Of a DNA stretch of 32,372 nt, positions 8,302-16,377 are shown piece by piece. Source of the DNA: CAZDDW01 sp964480695 (GTDB lineage Bacteria > Patescibacteriota > Patescibacteriia > UBA9934 > CAZDDW01). The position numbers and the translations under genes are program-made. How positions within the stretch are numbered: position 1 is the stretch's first letter; the number at the start of each line of letters is the position of its first letter. The stretch lies in assembly GCA_964480695.1 (NCBI GenBank), contig CAYZPO010000004.1, forward strand, positions 1 through 32,372, given 5' to 3'. Below the pieces are notes generated by a model that saw only the letters and a list, made by a program, of their open reading frames with translations, searched no databases and was not told the origin of the DNA.

Positions 8302-9489
8302 TTACCATTCAAGTCGAGTGGTGCGGAAAATGTCGTAATCTGGGATTTCCATTTTCCAAACTTCTTGAGCTGGGGTGTCTTGAGTAACCTCAACGATCTG
8401 AGCTGGACCCGAATTATTGCGTTGGCCTCCGGCCGTGACAAGAATATTACCGTTATCCAACAGATCAACATCGCCGACAAAATCTGTATAATAATCCGTC
8501 TCATACTGCCAGATCTGACGCGCAGTCATATTATTTTCGTCTAGCTGATACATAACAGCTCGACTGAACTGTCTGTCAGTCCAGGCTCGCTCGTTACCAT
8601 TATCATAAATCAATATCGTTCCATCTGAGTGTAACTCTGGAGCGTGCTGAGCTGAGAACCAAACTACTCCTGCACCTGGATTACGATTGGAAAGTTCAAA
8701 ATCTCCATCATACCCAAGCCGCCACAATACCTCTCCGGTCTTGTGATCGATCTTGATAATCCAGCTCTGAGAACGTAACGACATCAAGATACTGTCATCA
8801 TCAGCAAAATACTGAATCCCATTAGCGTGAAGCCAATCCAAAGATCCATCATTCCTTGTCTGTTCCAAAGCCACACGATTAACATTAAGATGATCAAAAG
8901 CGCTCCAACGCCAGATCTCTTCCCCATTCTGATCCACCTCAATCAACATCTCACCTTTGATTGGAGCCACTCGCCCACCAGCCACCCAATCAACAGACAT
9001 TTCCTGGGTCTCATTAGCAATAGCAATAAACGTTCCCTTAGGAGTAAAAGTTACATCGTGATGGATATTCTCTAAACCAAGATCATCAGCCGTGACCTCC
9101 ATCACAGTCTTCCCTTTTGGAGTAATCACGCGCCAACCATTTTCAATATGAATCAGGTAATTGCCGTCTGGCATCACTTCCAGATCACAGTTGCTCCTAA
9201 TCTCGTTATCTGGATCCGGATAGTGCCAAACCAGTTCTCCTGTTTCGTCATAAGCAAAATAGGCCGAAACTCCGGTCAGTTCTGGTCGGCCAAATGTATT
9301 GAGTCCAAAAACGGTAGCTCCTGACTGCATCAGTTCAGGTTCATGAACCGTGACCTCAACTTCTGGTAACCATGAAGGGGGTTCCAGATCATTAACCTGC
9401 CAGTACATCCGATACAACCCATAGGCCACCAAAGCCAAGACCATTAAATTAACTATAACCCCTAAAGTGATTTCAACTTTTTTTGTCAT
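8302..9489 (-). CDS. Membrane-anchored arylsulfotransferase-like beta-propeller protein
   Basis: The 395-residue protein has one N-terminal transmembrane anchor (8-29) and a propeller-type domain resembling the arylsulfotransferase (ASST) family. Those enzymes transfer sulfate between phenolic compounds without PAPS. Characteristic segments are IHHDVTFTPKGTF (142-154), DWLHANGIQYF (218-228), SLRSQSWIIKID (237-248) and SAQHAPELHSDG (279-290). His221 and Arg239 are 18 residues apart, the same spacing as catalytic His356 and Arg374 of E. coli ASST, and QH282 fits the third catalytic His. The alignment is by eye. The topology puts the domain outside the membrane. The start lies six bases from the stop of the three-domain gene upstream, so they are probably one operon. 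ASST-like fold is well supported; sulfotransfer activity is less certain. Confidence 0.8.
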   Translation of the reverse strand: MTKKVEITLGVIVNLMVLALVAYGLYRMYWQVNDLEPPSWLPEVEVTVHEPELMQSGATVFGLNTFGRPELTGVSAYFAYDETGELVWHYPDPDNEIRSNCDLEVMPDGNYLIHIENGWRVITPKGKTVMEVTADDLGLENIHHDVTFTPKGTFIAIANETQEMSVDWVAGGRVAPIKGEMLIEVDQNGEEIWRWSAFDHLNVNRVALEQTRNDGSLDWLHANGIQYFADDDSILMSLRSQSWIIKIDHKTGEVLWRLGYDGDFELSNRNPGAGVVWFSAQHAPELHSDGTILIYDNGNERAWTDRQFSRAVMYQLDENNMTARQIWQYETDYYTDFVGDVDLLDNGNILVTAGGQRNNSGPAQIVEVTQDTPAQEVWKMEIPDYDIFRTTRLEW

Positions 9490-9495
9490 ATAAAT

Positions 9496-11835
9496 CTACT
9501 TTAAGTGCTCATCAAAGAAAGCCACAATCTGCCCAACATAATCCCAAAACATAGACCGATCATGTTCATATCCTTTAGCTTTAATAAACTCTGCCTCTAC
9601 CCCGACATGACTTAAATTGATCATCAACTTTTGACTCTGAGCGATCGGAATAGTCGGATCCTCGTCTCCGTGAATAATCAGGAACGGTGGATCGTCTTCA
9701 GTAACATAAGCCACAGGACTGGCCGCAACCTCAGCGTCATGGCAATCGAAATTATTTAATGTACACCCGAGCAGACGCGACTCTGGAGAATCAGGGTCAC
9801 GGTGATCAATCTTACAAAAATCAGCACAATCAGAATCAAGCATGGTTAAATCAACCGGACCGAACATATCAACCACAGCCTGAACCGAGCTGGACTGATC
9901 TAAGTGATCACCTAGCCCACCTTCCAGAACCTCATCGTTAGCAGTCAAACCAAGCATAGCTGCCAAGTGGCCACCAGACGAACTTCCGATCGCTCCGATC
10001 TTCTCAGTATCAATTCCATATTCCGCCCCATTTGCCCGCAACCAACGCACAGCCGCCTTCACATCATGCACTTGCGCGGGGAAAATAGCCTGATCGCTAC
10101 TCCGGAAATTTAATGAAGCCACAGCATAACCAGCTAAAGCTAAGCGCTCACACATTGAGGCCTCGTTACTTTTATCACCTCCGCTCCAACCACCTCCATG
10201 TGTCCAAACAAGCAAAGGAACATCATAGCCATATCCTGAAGGACGATACAGATCAAGCTTCAAAGACACACCATCAGCCACGGCGTATTCCAAATCCTCG
10301 TAAATGACTGAAGTGTCTTCGGCCGAAGTCCGACCCCAAAACTGCCCACTAGTCTCAACCGGCTCGCCGGTTTCCCACTGAACGTATTTATCATAAACCT
10401 CGGGTAATGTAGCCCATTCAACTAGACCAGCGTTCACGTACGGCTCAACTGCTTGTAACCAGGTTTCGATCGCTGGACTTGTGGCCCGGCTAGCATTACC
10501 AATACTCCAAGAGACGTACATCATATTGATCTGATCTTCTTCTACCGCAGCCAAGGATTCTTCCAAAGCCACAATAAACCCATCAACGTCCTCTTGAGTC
10601 ATTGGTTCATTGCTCCCAATTTCTTCGTTAATTTTATCATAGCCATACAACAGACCATCTGAAGCCAAATACACTAGCTCACCTTCTGAATCATGCTCTA
10701 ACCAATCATCTCCGGTAGACATGCGCCAAGGGTTGATTCGATCTTCAACTTCTGTTGGAAATACGTCATGACATAATCCGGGATTCACGCAATCACGAAA
10801 TTCTTCGGGCCGTTCTTCTTCTGGCATGGACATGACACAGTAAGCCACACCCCCTGTCGTAAACTGGTACCCAGCCTGAATAGCCGCCTCAACCCAGTCT
10901 AAGGTTGAACAGATTCCTGACACGTGCTGTGCCTCAACTCCAGAAGCTTTCTCAAAATCAAACTTCATTTCTCTGAGTATTTCGGCCATACTCTCCTGAT
11001 CTAAACTCTCTCGCTCAACGTTACCACCAACATCAGCGTGCACACCAACCCCGTGTCCAGCAGCAGCTAACTCTCCCAAAATATTATCATTCCAATTACT
11101 TGATCCGCGAACAAACTCTGGACCTGCCTCAAAGGTTCCTTTGGCTCCGTATTGTTCCAGGGTGCTGGCTAGAGCCCGCGTCGCTGTTGCATGATCGTTA
11201 AAAGAATCCTCGTTGTCGACTTCAGCAAACCAGCCTTCAAGATGGATCATCATTCCTAGATACAATACCGGAATTTCTGTTGGTGGAGTTTCATCGGCCG
11301 GAGCTAACTGTCCTGGATATTTAAAATAAATTCCTGTTGCCATAGCAGCAAGGATAATCAGAGCAAGCAGCCCGGTCAAAATTATTGGTCTAGGTAAAAA
11401 CATAGCCACACGTTTTTTATATTCAGAATATTGTTCTGGGTATAACTCTTTCATTTGATCTTCCTCGGCTCGGCAGACCAGGTACCACAGTGGCATGGCA
11501 GCCAACAGAACCACAAACCAAACCCAGGAAAAAAACAAAAGACCAAATCCGGTCAAGGCAATATACATCGCTAAGTAAACTGGATGGCGGGCTAAGCGAT
11601 ACGGTCCAGCAATGACTAGTTCTTTAGTAAACATTGGTCTAAAAATATAATATCCGCTCCAGATCAAATACAATACTCCGACCACGGCAAAAATAATTCC
11701 CACGACCATCAGGACACGGTCCTCGACTAACGCTGCCGGAGCTACATTATTATACTCTACCAAAATTAGAGCCAACGCAATGACCGCCCAAAGCGTTCGT
11801 GGCAAAAGCTCAACCACAAAATGTTTTTTGTTCAT
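9496..11835 (-). CDS. Three-domain membrane protein: ICMT-like methyltransferase, polysaccharide-deacetylase-like domain, alpha/beta-hydrolase
   Basis: The 779 residues contain three recognisable modules. Residues 10-150 are a multi-spanning isoprenylcysteine-methyltransferase/PEMT-like domain with GPYRLARHPVYLAMY (77-91) and RAEEDQMKELYPEQYSEYKKR (122-142). A further membrane helix spans 152-170. Residues 185-485 resemble a NodB/polysaccharide-deacetylase barrel (LYLGMMIHLEGW, GTFEAGPEFVRG, HGVGVHADVGG). Residues 505-779 are an esterase-type alpha/beta-hydrolase with oxyanion motif HGGGW (546-550), nucleophile elbow GSSSGG (Ser619), a probable catalytic Asp726 in HGDEDPT and His758. The hydrolase triad looks complete; the deacetylase metal ligands are less clear. 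The extracytoplasmic modules suggest trimming or acyl removal on surface lipids or glycans. Its neighbours are the ASST-like gene and, across a repeat pair, an ABC exporter. Confidence 0.8.
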   Translation of the reverse strand: MNKKHFVVELLPRTLWAVIALALILVEYNNVAPAALVEDRVLMVVGIIFAVVGVLYLIWSGYYIFRPMFTKELVIAGPYRLARHPVYLAMYIALTGFGLLFFSWVWFVVLLAAMPLWYLVCRAEEDQMKELYPEQYSEYKKRVAMFLPRPIILTGLLALIILAAMATGIYFKYPGQLAPADETPPTEIPVLYLGMMIHLEGWFAEVDNEDSFNDHATATRALASTLEQYGAKGTFEAGPEFVRGSSNWNDNILGELAAAGHGVGVHADVGGNVERESLDQESMAEILREMKFDFEKASGVEAQHVSGICSTLDWVEAAIQAGYQFTTGGVAYCVMSMPEEERPEEFRDCVNPGLCHDVFPTEVEDRINPWRMSTGDDWLEHDSEGELVYLASDGLLYGYDKINEEIGSNEPMTQEDVDGFIVALEESLAAVEEDQINMMYVSWSIGNASRATSPAIETWLQAVEPYVNAGLVEWATLPEVYDKYVQWETGEPVETSGQFWGRTSAEDTSVIYEDLEYAVADGVSLKLDLYRPSGYGYDVPLLVWTHGGGWSGGDKSNEASMCERLALAGYAVASLNFRSSDQAIFPAQVHDVKAAVRWLRANGAEYGIDTEKIGAIGSSSGGHLAAMLGLTANDEVLEGGLGDHLDQSSSVQAVVDMFGPVDLTMLDSDCADFCKIDHRDPDSPESRLLGCTLNNFDCHDAEVAASPVAYVTEDDPPFLIIHGDEDPTIPIAQSQKLMINLSHVGVEAEFIKAKGYEHDRSMFWDYVGQIVAFFDEHLK

Positions 11836-11847
11836 AAGAAGATGGGG

Positions 11848-11905
11848 GGGGTCAGGTCTTGATACTTGATATTAAGCTTAAAATCAGATATCAAGACCTG
11901 ACCCC
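11848..11905. repeat. Inverted pair of GGGGTCAGGTCTT repeats
   Basis: GGGGTCAGGTCTTGATA (11848-11864) and its exact reverse complement (11889-11905) flank 24 bases. They form a long hairpin between the ABC transporter and the three-domain gene. The core is the same as in the repeats flanking the transposase at 17921. The right copy encodes the last four residues (GVRS) and the stop of the ABC transporter. As RNA the pair could attenuate transcription into the next gene. Confidence 0.8.
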
Positions 11906-13663
11906 TTTGCTTAAAAATTGTTTAAATAATCCTGATTGGCGTGACAAGGTGTTGTACTTCCCTTCTTGGACAATCTGGCCCTTGTCAAAGACCAAAATTC
12001 GGTCTGAATTTTTTAAAGTAGTCAAACGGTGAGCAATCGTAATCATGGTCTTGTCAGCAAAAACTTGCTCAGTGTTCTTCTGAATGATCGCCTCGTTCGT
12101 ATTATCAAGCGCTGACGTGGCCTCGTCAAAAATCAATACCTCTGGTGACTTTAGGATTAGACGAGCCAGAGCCAGGCGTTGCTTCTGTCCTCCACTAAGA
12201 TTATTTCCTGCTTCAGCCACACAGCCATTAAACCCGCCTAGTTGATTTTCAATCTCATCTAAAATATTAGCTTGTTTAGCAGCTTGAATCAACTGTTCTT
12301 GAGTAACCTTTCTTGAGCAACCATAAAGAATGTTCTCTTTGATCGATCCTGAAAAAATGTACGTTTTCTGCGGAATGTACGCGATCTTGTCTGAAATCTG
12401 CTCGCGGCTCAATGAACTAAGATCTTGTCCTAGAAATTTTATTTGTCCTTGATAACCATGAAGTAGACGCAATAAAATCTTGACTAGAGTTGACTTACCA
12501 CAACCCGAAGCACCAGCGACCCCGATCTTTTCGCCAGAACGAATTACAAGATCAATCCCGCTCAGAACCTCTTGTTTTGTGTCAGAATAACTAAATGATA
12601 AACTTTTGATCTCAAGCACATTCTTTGTACTCGACTCTGGACCTCCCTGCTCAGTCTGAAATGACTGATCTAATGGCTGTGTCATTAGCTCGTGTAGATC
12701 CTGGACTTTGATCGAGCTCTCATGTGCCTCATCCAAGATTCGATGAATCTCCCGCAATGGCCCGAGGACACTCATAAACAGAATCGAGTAAGTCAGGATG
12801 TCACCGTTAGTAATCGCTCCAGTCACAGCTAAGTAGATCGCAATACTGACTACCAGAACATAAAAGAAGGCCTCATTTAGATACTTAGTTGCATCGTAAA
12901 GCGCCATCCAGATATGGTGTTTGATTTCGATCTTGCGCAAGTCCTCAGAGATTTCTTCAACTTTACCGACCTCAAGATCCGTGGTGTTAGCCACACGGAT
13001 CGTCTCCAAACCTCCCATCATCTCAACTACCTTACCATCAATTTTTTCCTTGCCTCGCAGCAAAGCCACACGAACTCCTTTTTGCGAAGCCACTTGTTTG
13101 ATTACGATAAACAGTCCAGCAGGAATAACTAAAATCATGAACGAAGCCAGAAATGGCTTTTGATAGAACGCAATTGCCAGGGCAGCCAGAGCTGAAAAAA
13201 AGACTGGAAAGAAATCCAGGAAGCCGAGTTTGAGCAAACGAATCAAACCCTGAATTGAACGGAAAATTTTTCCGTGCAGTGCCCCGATCTGATATTTATT
13301 AATGAAATCGTTTAGATCTGTTCGCAAGAGTCGATCGATCACAGCCACGGTCTGTTTCTTCTCTGTCTGTGTTGCTACGTTTTCGACTAGATACTTTCGA
13401 AGTACAGTCAGGGCTTCTTTGGTCACCAGAATCACTACGATCAAAATCAAAAATGGAACAGCGATCTCAAATGTCGGATTCGACATCTCGATCATCTGAT
13501 CCACAAAACGACCTAAGATAACTGCTGGTAAGTTAACTAACAAACCTGCGGCCAACATGATCGCCGTTGCCACACCTAAACTGATCTTCTCATTCCTGTG
13601 CAATAAACCAGAGACTCGCCCTAAGCCTTGAAAAATTTCTTTAAATTCTTGAAAGAATTTCAT
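11891..13663 (-). CDS. ABC exporter, fused permease and ATPase (MsbA/LmrA type)
   Basis: This is a 590-residue half-transporter. The N-terminal part (about 25-315) is a six-helix type I exporter domain. The C-terminal nucleotide-binding domain has Walker A GASGCGKST (384-392), Q-loop YIPQK (429-433), signature LSGGQ (489-493), Walker B VLIFDE (509-514) and switch His545. All catalytic residues are present. Such proteins act as dimers exporting lipids, peptides or drugs; the substrate cannot be read here. The start lies three bases after the HD-hydrolase stop, so they are probably co-transcribed. The last codons and the TGA stop lie in a dispersed repeat, so the natural C-terminus may have been altered by its insertion. 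Confidence 0.92.
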   Translation of the reverse strand: MKFFQEFKEIFQGLGRVSGLLHRNEKISLGVATAIMLAAGLLVNLPAVILGRFVDQMIEMSNPTFEIAVPFLILIVVILVTKEALTVLRKYLVENVATQTEKKQTVAVIDRLLRTDLNDFINKYQIGALHGKIFRSIQGLIRLLKLGFLDFFPVFFSALAALAIAFYQKPFLASFMILVIPAGLFIVIKQVASQKGVRVALLRGKEKIDGKVVEMMGGLETIRVANTTDLEVGKVEEISEDLRKIEIKHHIWMALYDATKYLNEAFFYVLVVSIAIYLAVTGAITNGDILTYSILFMSVLGPLREIHRILDEAHESSIKVQDLHELMTQPLDQSFQTEQGGPESSTKNVLEIKSLSFSYSDTKQEVLSGIDLVIRSGEKIGVAGASGCGKSTLVKILLRLLHGYQGQIKFLGQDLSSLSREQISDKIAYIPQKTYIFSGSIKENILYGCSRKVTQEQLIQAAKQANILDEIENQLGGFNGCVAEAGNNLSGGQKQRLALARLILKSPEVLIFDEATSALDNTNEAIIQKNTEQVFADKTMITIAHRLTTLKNSDRILVFDKGQIVQEGKYNTLSRQSGLFKQFLSKGVRS

Positions 13664-13666
13664 ACT

Positions 13667-14245
13667 TTAAAACAAACCAAGCTCTTTTGACTGGTCTAAT
13701 AATTTTTTATAAATAGCAAAAAGTGTTGGATCGTGCTCGGCATACTGTTTTTTGTTATTGGCTACATTCTCAAACTTTAGATCATGCTCCCGCCAAGCTT
13801 TTCCGTCAGAACAGATATTTTGCAGAATCGGTTGCAACTTGTCCAACCCTTGAACATACTTGGCTTCTGGGGTCTCAGCGGCCTCATATTCCTGATGCAA
13901 AGCCATGTACTCTTGAGCTAAATCATCAGGCAGTTGCTCGGCCAACTTCTTCATCGCTCGAGCTTCCCGTTCGTCCTTATCTGCTCGCCCTTTTTGATCA
14001 TAAAAGAAAGTATCGCCGGCGTAAACCTCAACCAGATCATGAATCAAAATCATCTTGAACATGTGTAGACGATCTAGTTCTGAAGGCAAGTCTTGATCAA
14101 ACAACAAGAGAAACATTCCCACGTGCCAAGTGTGCTCTGCGTCATTCTCGTGCCGTTCCCCACCTGAAAGATACGTCGCCCGCTCAACATGCTTAAACTT
14201 CTCCACCTCCTTCAAAAAAGCTAAAATTTGATCCGTCCGGTCCAT
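13667..14245 (-). CDS. HD-domain hydrolase, YfbR/HDDC2-like nucleotidase
   Basis: The 192-residue protein has the HD-superfamily metal site: NDAEHTWH (His38), ILIHDLVE (His69, Asp70, Glu73), Asp78 in YAGD, and Asp135 in GLDKLQP. This arrangement fits the YfbR/HDDC2 branch, whose characterised members are 5'-deoxynucleotidases acting on nucleoside monophosphates in the cytosol. Length is normal for the family. The gene is five bases downstream of the 97-residue unknown gene and three bases upstream of the ABC exporter, consistent with an operon, though no functional link is evident. Substrate is inferred from the family only. Confidence 0.85.
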   Translation of the reverse strand: MDRTDQILAFLKEVEKFKHVERATYLSGGERHENDAEHTWHVGMFLLLFDQDLPSELDRLHMFKMILIHDLVEVYAGDTFFYDQKGRADKDEREARAMKKLAEQLPDDLAQEYMALHQEYEAAETPEAKYVQGLDKLQPILQNICSDGKAWREHDLKFENVANNKKQYAEHDPTLFAIYKKLLDQSKELGLF

Positions 14246-14250
14246 AGACT

Positions 14251-14544
14251 TTACTCTTCAGGGAGTGCCTCTACAGGATCAATTCCGCCCTCACTTTCTT
14301 TTCGAATAGCTGGCACCAAATCTCTGAAGGCTACACAAAGTAATTTTTGTTCAACCAGAGTTAAATCATGCCAAACATCAACCACCTGACGTACTTTACC
14401 TGATTCAACAGATCTGGCCCCAGTCCCATGACCGGTTAAATTATCCTGAGCAAGCTGCACTAACCACTCTCTAACAGCTTTAGCTTTCATATCTCTTTCA
14501 GCTTGTTCCCTTGGATCCAATTCCCCACTTTCTCTTGCTGACAT
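14251..14544 (-). CDS. Hypothetical small charged protein
   Basis: The product is a 97-residue soluble, predominantly helical protein with no family I recognise. It begins with Glu/Arg-rich MSARESGELDPREQAERDMK, has a central VRQVVDVWHDLTLVEQKLLCVAFRD segment predicted to be helical, and ends in acidic residues. There is no signal or membrane segment. Its placement nine bases after tgt and five before the HD-hydrolase gene supports a real gene. Its function is unknown. Confidence 0.6.
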   Translation of the reverse strand: MSARESGELDPREQAERDMKAKAVREWLVQLAQDNLTGHGTGARSVESGKVRQVVDVWHDLTLVEQKLLCVAFRDLVPAIRKESEGGIDPVEALPEE

Positions 14545-14553
14545 AAATTTATT

Positions 14554-15753
14554 TTAAATTGAATTACGTATTTCTTTCATCAGCCGAAGATAAAAGCTGA
14601 TGTTGTGAATTGTGGCTAAGCGCATGCCCAAAAATTCGCCAGTGGCAAAGAGGTGGCGGAGGTACGCTCGGGACGTAGTCTTACAAGTCGGACAGTCACA
14701 GTGTGGATCAAGTGGACCAGTATCGAACTGGAATTGTTCATTTGTTATATGGATAACTTTATACCAGTCGGGACTGACAGACTTTAGTCTGTCATTTGAA
14801 TTGACAAACTGAAGTTTGTCATTCCCTTCAGGATTCCAAACAAACAACGAACCGTGTCGCGCGTTACGTGTCGGGATGACGCAGTCAAACATATCAATTC
14901 CGGAGTTAACGTAATGCACGATCTCCTCTGGCATGCCTCCGCCCATAAAGTAGCGAGGTTTATCTTCTGGTAAACGATCAGCACAGAACTCAGCAATTCG
15001 ATAAGCGTCTTCTCGCTTTTCTCCAACTGAAAGACCGCCGATAGCGTAGCCGTCGAATCCGATATCAGTCAAACCTTTGATCGAGCGCTCACGTAAGTCC
15101 TCATGCGTGCCGCCTTGGATGATGCCGAATAATTTCTTCTCAGCCATCTTTGATGGCGTTTGATCTTCAGACCGGATCAGAGATCCGTTAGAAGAACTTC
15201 GCAAAGATTCTTCCTTGCATCGCGCCGCCCACTTCAACGACCGCTCCATGGCCTGTTCATACACATCGCGATCTGAGTCTCCGGGCACGACGTCATCTAA
15301 CTGCATGGCAATATCAGATCCGATGGCTTGTTGCTGCATCTGAATCGACAACTCTGGAGTCAACTCAACCTCAGCCCCATCAATGTGAGACTTAAAAACC
15401 ACTGAATCATCAGTGACTTGCACATTTTGGGATTTGTTATTTGTTGTTTGAGATTTTCCAGCAAGTGAAAACACCTGATACCCGCCGCTATCAGTTAGTA
15501 TCGGGCCCTGCCAGCCCATAAGCTCGTGCAGGCCTCCCAAACGCTTCAGAGCCTCAAATCCAGGCCGCAGGAGCAAGTGATACGTGTTAGATAACAAAAT
15601 CTGCGCTCCTAGCCCAGACATGTCAGCTGAGCTTAAAGTTTTAACCGCACCCTTAGTGGCAATGGGCATAAAAAACGGCGTCTCGATCGCTCCATGAGCA
15701 GTTTCGAGCACGCCCCTCCTAGCTTTACCCTGGGTTCCTTTAAGCTTAAACAT
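14554..15753 (-). CDS. tgt: Queuine/preQ1 tRNA-guanine transglycosylase with in-frame insertions
   Basis: The enzyme exchanges guanine-34 for a queuosine precursor in tRNAs with GUN anticodons. The 399 residues (from ATG 15753) carry TDSGGYQVFSL with the general-base Asp88, FGIIQGG, AIGGLSVGE and the nucleophile segment MFDCVIPTRNARHG (Asp290). The zinc site is CDCPTC (Cys352, 354, 357) plus His383. The frame extends six codons further to an ATG at 15771, but those codons overlap a consensus -10, so 15753 is preferred. Compared with typical Tgt there are three extra segments, near residues 99-109, 181-204 and 311-327; the last two consist of DNA palindromes. All catalytic residues are intact, so it is probably functional. 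It heads the run of minus-strand genes down to 8302. Confidence 0.9.
   Translation of the reverse strand: MFKLKGTQGKARRGVLETAHGAIETPFFMPIATKGAVKTLSSADMSGLGAQILLSNTYHLLLRPGFEALKRLGGLHELMGWQGPILTDSGGYQVFSLAGKSQTTNNKSQNVQVTDDSVVFKSHIDGAEVELTPELSIQMQQQAIGSDIAMQLDDVVPGDSDRDVYEQAMERSLKWAARCKEESLRSSSNGSLIRSEDQTPSKMAEKKLFGIIQGGTHEDLRERSIKGLTDIGFDGYAIGGLSVGEKREDAYRIAEFCADRLPEDKPRYFMGGGMPEEIVHYVNSGIDMFDCVIPTRNARHGSLFVWNPEGNDKLQFVNSNDRLKSVSPDWYKVIHITNEQFQFDTGPLDPHCDCPTCKTTSRAYLRHLFATGEFLGMRLATIHNISFYLRLMKEIRNSI
14775..14821. repeat. Two related palindromes inserted in tgt
   Basis: TGACAGACT/AGTCTGTCA (14775-14794) and TGACAAACT/AGTTTGTCA (14802-14821) are perfect 9-bp stems with two-base loops, built on the same pattern. 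They encode extra residues 311-327 of Tgt, between the nucleophile motif and the zinc site. Confidence 0.8.
15143..15213. repeat. Cluster of three small palindromes inserted in tgt
   Basis: GCCATC-TTT-GATGGC (15143-15157), CGGATC-AGA-GATCCG (15173-15187) and GAAGAA/TTCTTC (15191-15213) lie in a row. They encode an extra Ser-rich segment just before FGIIQGG, where typical Tgt proteins have a short loop. Confidence 0.65.
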
Positions 15754-15759
15754 GGATAT

Positions 15760-15768
15760 ATTATAGCA
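15760..15768 (-). promoter_or_regulatory. Extended -10 promoter of tgt, leaderless
   Basis: TGCTATAAT on the minus strand (15768-15760) ends six bases before the ATG at 15753. The expected transcription start coincides with the start codon. It is the same layout as the promoter at 7585. Confidence 0.65.
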
Positions 15769-15781
15769 CAAGATAGAAAAC

Positions 15782-15812
15782 TGTCCCGCTATAAAAGCGG
15801 GACAATTTTTTC
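15782..15812 (-). terminator. Terminator between the mraZ cluster and tgt
   Basis: TGTCCCGCT and AGCGGGACA form a 9-bp stem with a five-base loop. T-runs follow in both readings (six Ts on the plus strand, TTTT on the minus), so it may be bidirectional. It separates the mraZ-rsmH-ftsL unit from tgt. Confidence 0.75.
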
Positions 15813-15874
15813 ACATCTGTTTTTCTTTCCTTCGAAATCCCAGGACCTAGGAAAAGGTTATAAAACCCAGGTTG

Positions 15875-16036
15875 GGGGACCTCTGCAAAAGTCTCTTCCA
15901 AGATAAAGGCTAGATATTTTTTCTAGATGCAAGGAGGGGCGACGTAGGCGATATAACTATATCGTCGAGGAGGCCTGACGCAGCAGCTAGGAAAAATAGC
16001 AGCTTTTAGCTGGAAAGGGCTTTTGCAGAGGTTCCC
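15875..16036. mobile_element. MITE-like element with 17-bp terminal inverted repeats
   Basis: GGGGACCTCTGCAAAAG (15875-15891) and the complement of GGGAACCTCTGCAAAAG (16020-16036) match at 16 of 17 positions, and weaker similarity runs further in. The 162 bp have no open frame but contain inner palindromes, such as GATATA/TATATC around 15950 and AGCAGCT near 15982. The ends recall IS5-group inverted repeats, so it is probably a non-autonomous derivative. No clear target duplication is seen. It sits six bases downstream of the ftsL stop. Confidence 0.7.
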
Positions 16037-16042
16037 AGAGGT

Positions 16043-16372
16043 TTATCGATTCAAGGCTACGGTTGGTGCTCCAGCAGCTACGTAATCTGGCGTGGTTGCA
16101 GGCACCATACCCAACATCTGAACTCGTTCATCGATCGAAGCTACAGACTTATTTTCTGCCACTTCCATCTCAAGGTGTTGGTTTTCTATACCGAGCAGCT
16201 CAATCTGGTCTTCTAGGGCACGGATCTGATATCCCTTAGTAGTTGCCCGATTGACCTGCACGATATACAACAGTCCAACGATTAGGATTAAGGCCAAAGC
16301 CACGAGATTAATCCAGGCTGTATAACGATCAATGCTCTGGATAAAAGTTTTTGTTTTCGAAAGCTTAAGCAT
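16043..16372 (-). CDS. ftsL: FtsL-like cell-division protein
   Basis: The product is 109 residues: a short cytoplasmic tail, one transmembrane helix (about 20-40), a coiled-coil segment (48-75, with RALEDQIELLGIENQHLEME) and a short C-terminal part with VQMLGMVPATTPDYV. This architecture and its place directly after mraZ and rsmH identify it as FtsL, which acts in the divisome with FtsB and FtsQ. FtsL is poorly conserved in sequence, so the call rests on topology and synteny. It starts five bases after the rsmH stop. No ftsI follows; a MITE-like element and a terminator end the cluster here. Confidence 0.8.
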   Translation of the reverse strand: MLKLSKTKTFIQSIDRYTAWINLVALALILIVGLLYIVQVNRATTKGYQIRALEDQIELLGIENQHLEMEVAENKSVASIDERVQMLGMVPATTPDYVAAGAPTVALNR

Positions 16373-16377
16373 AGTGA

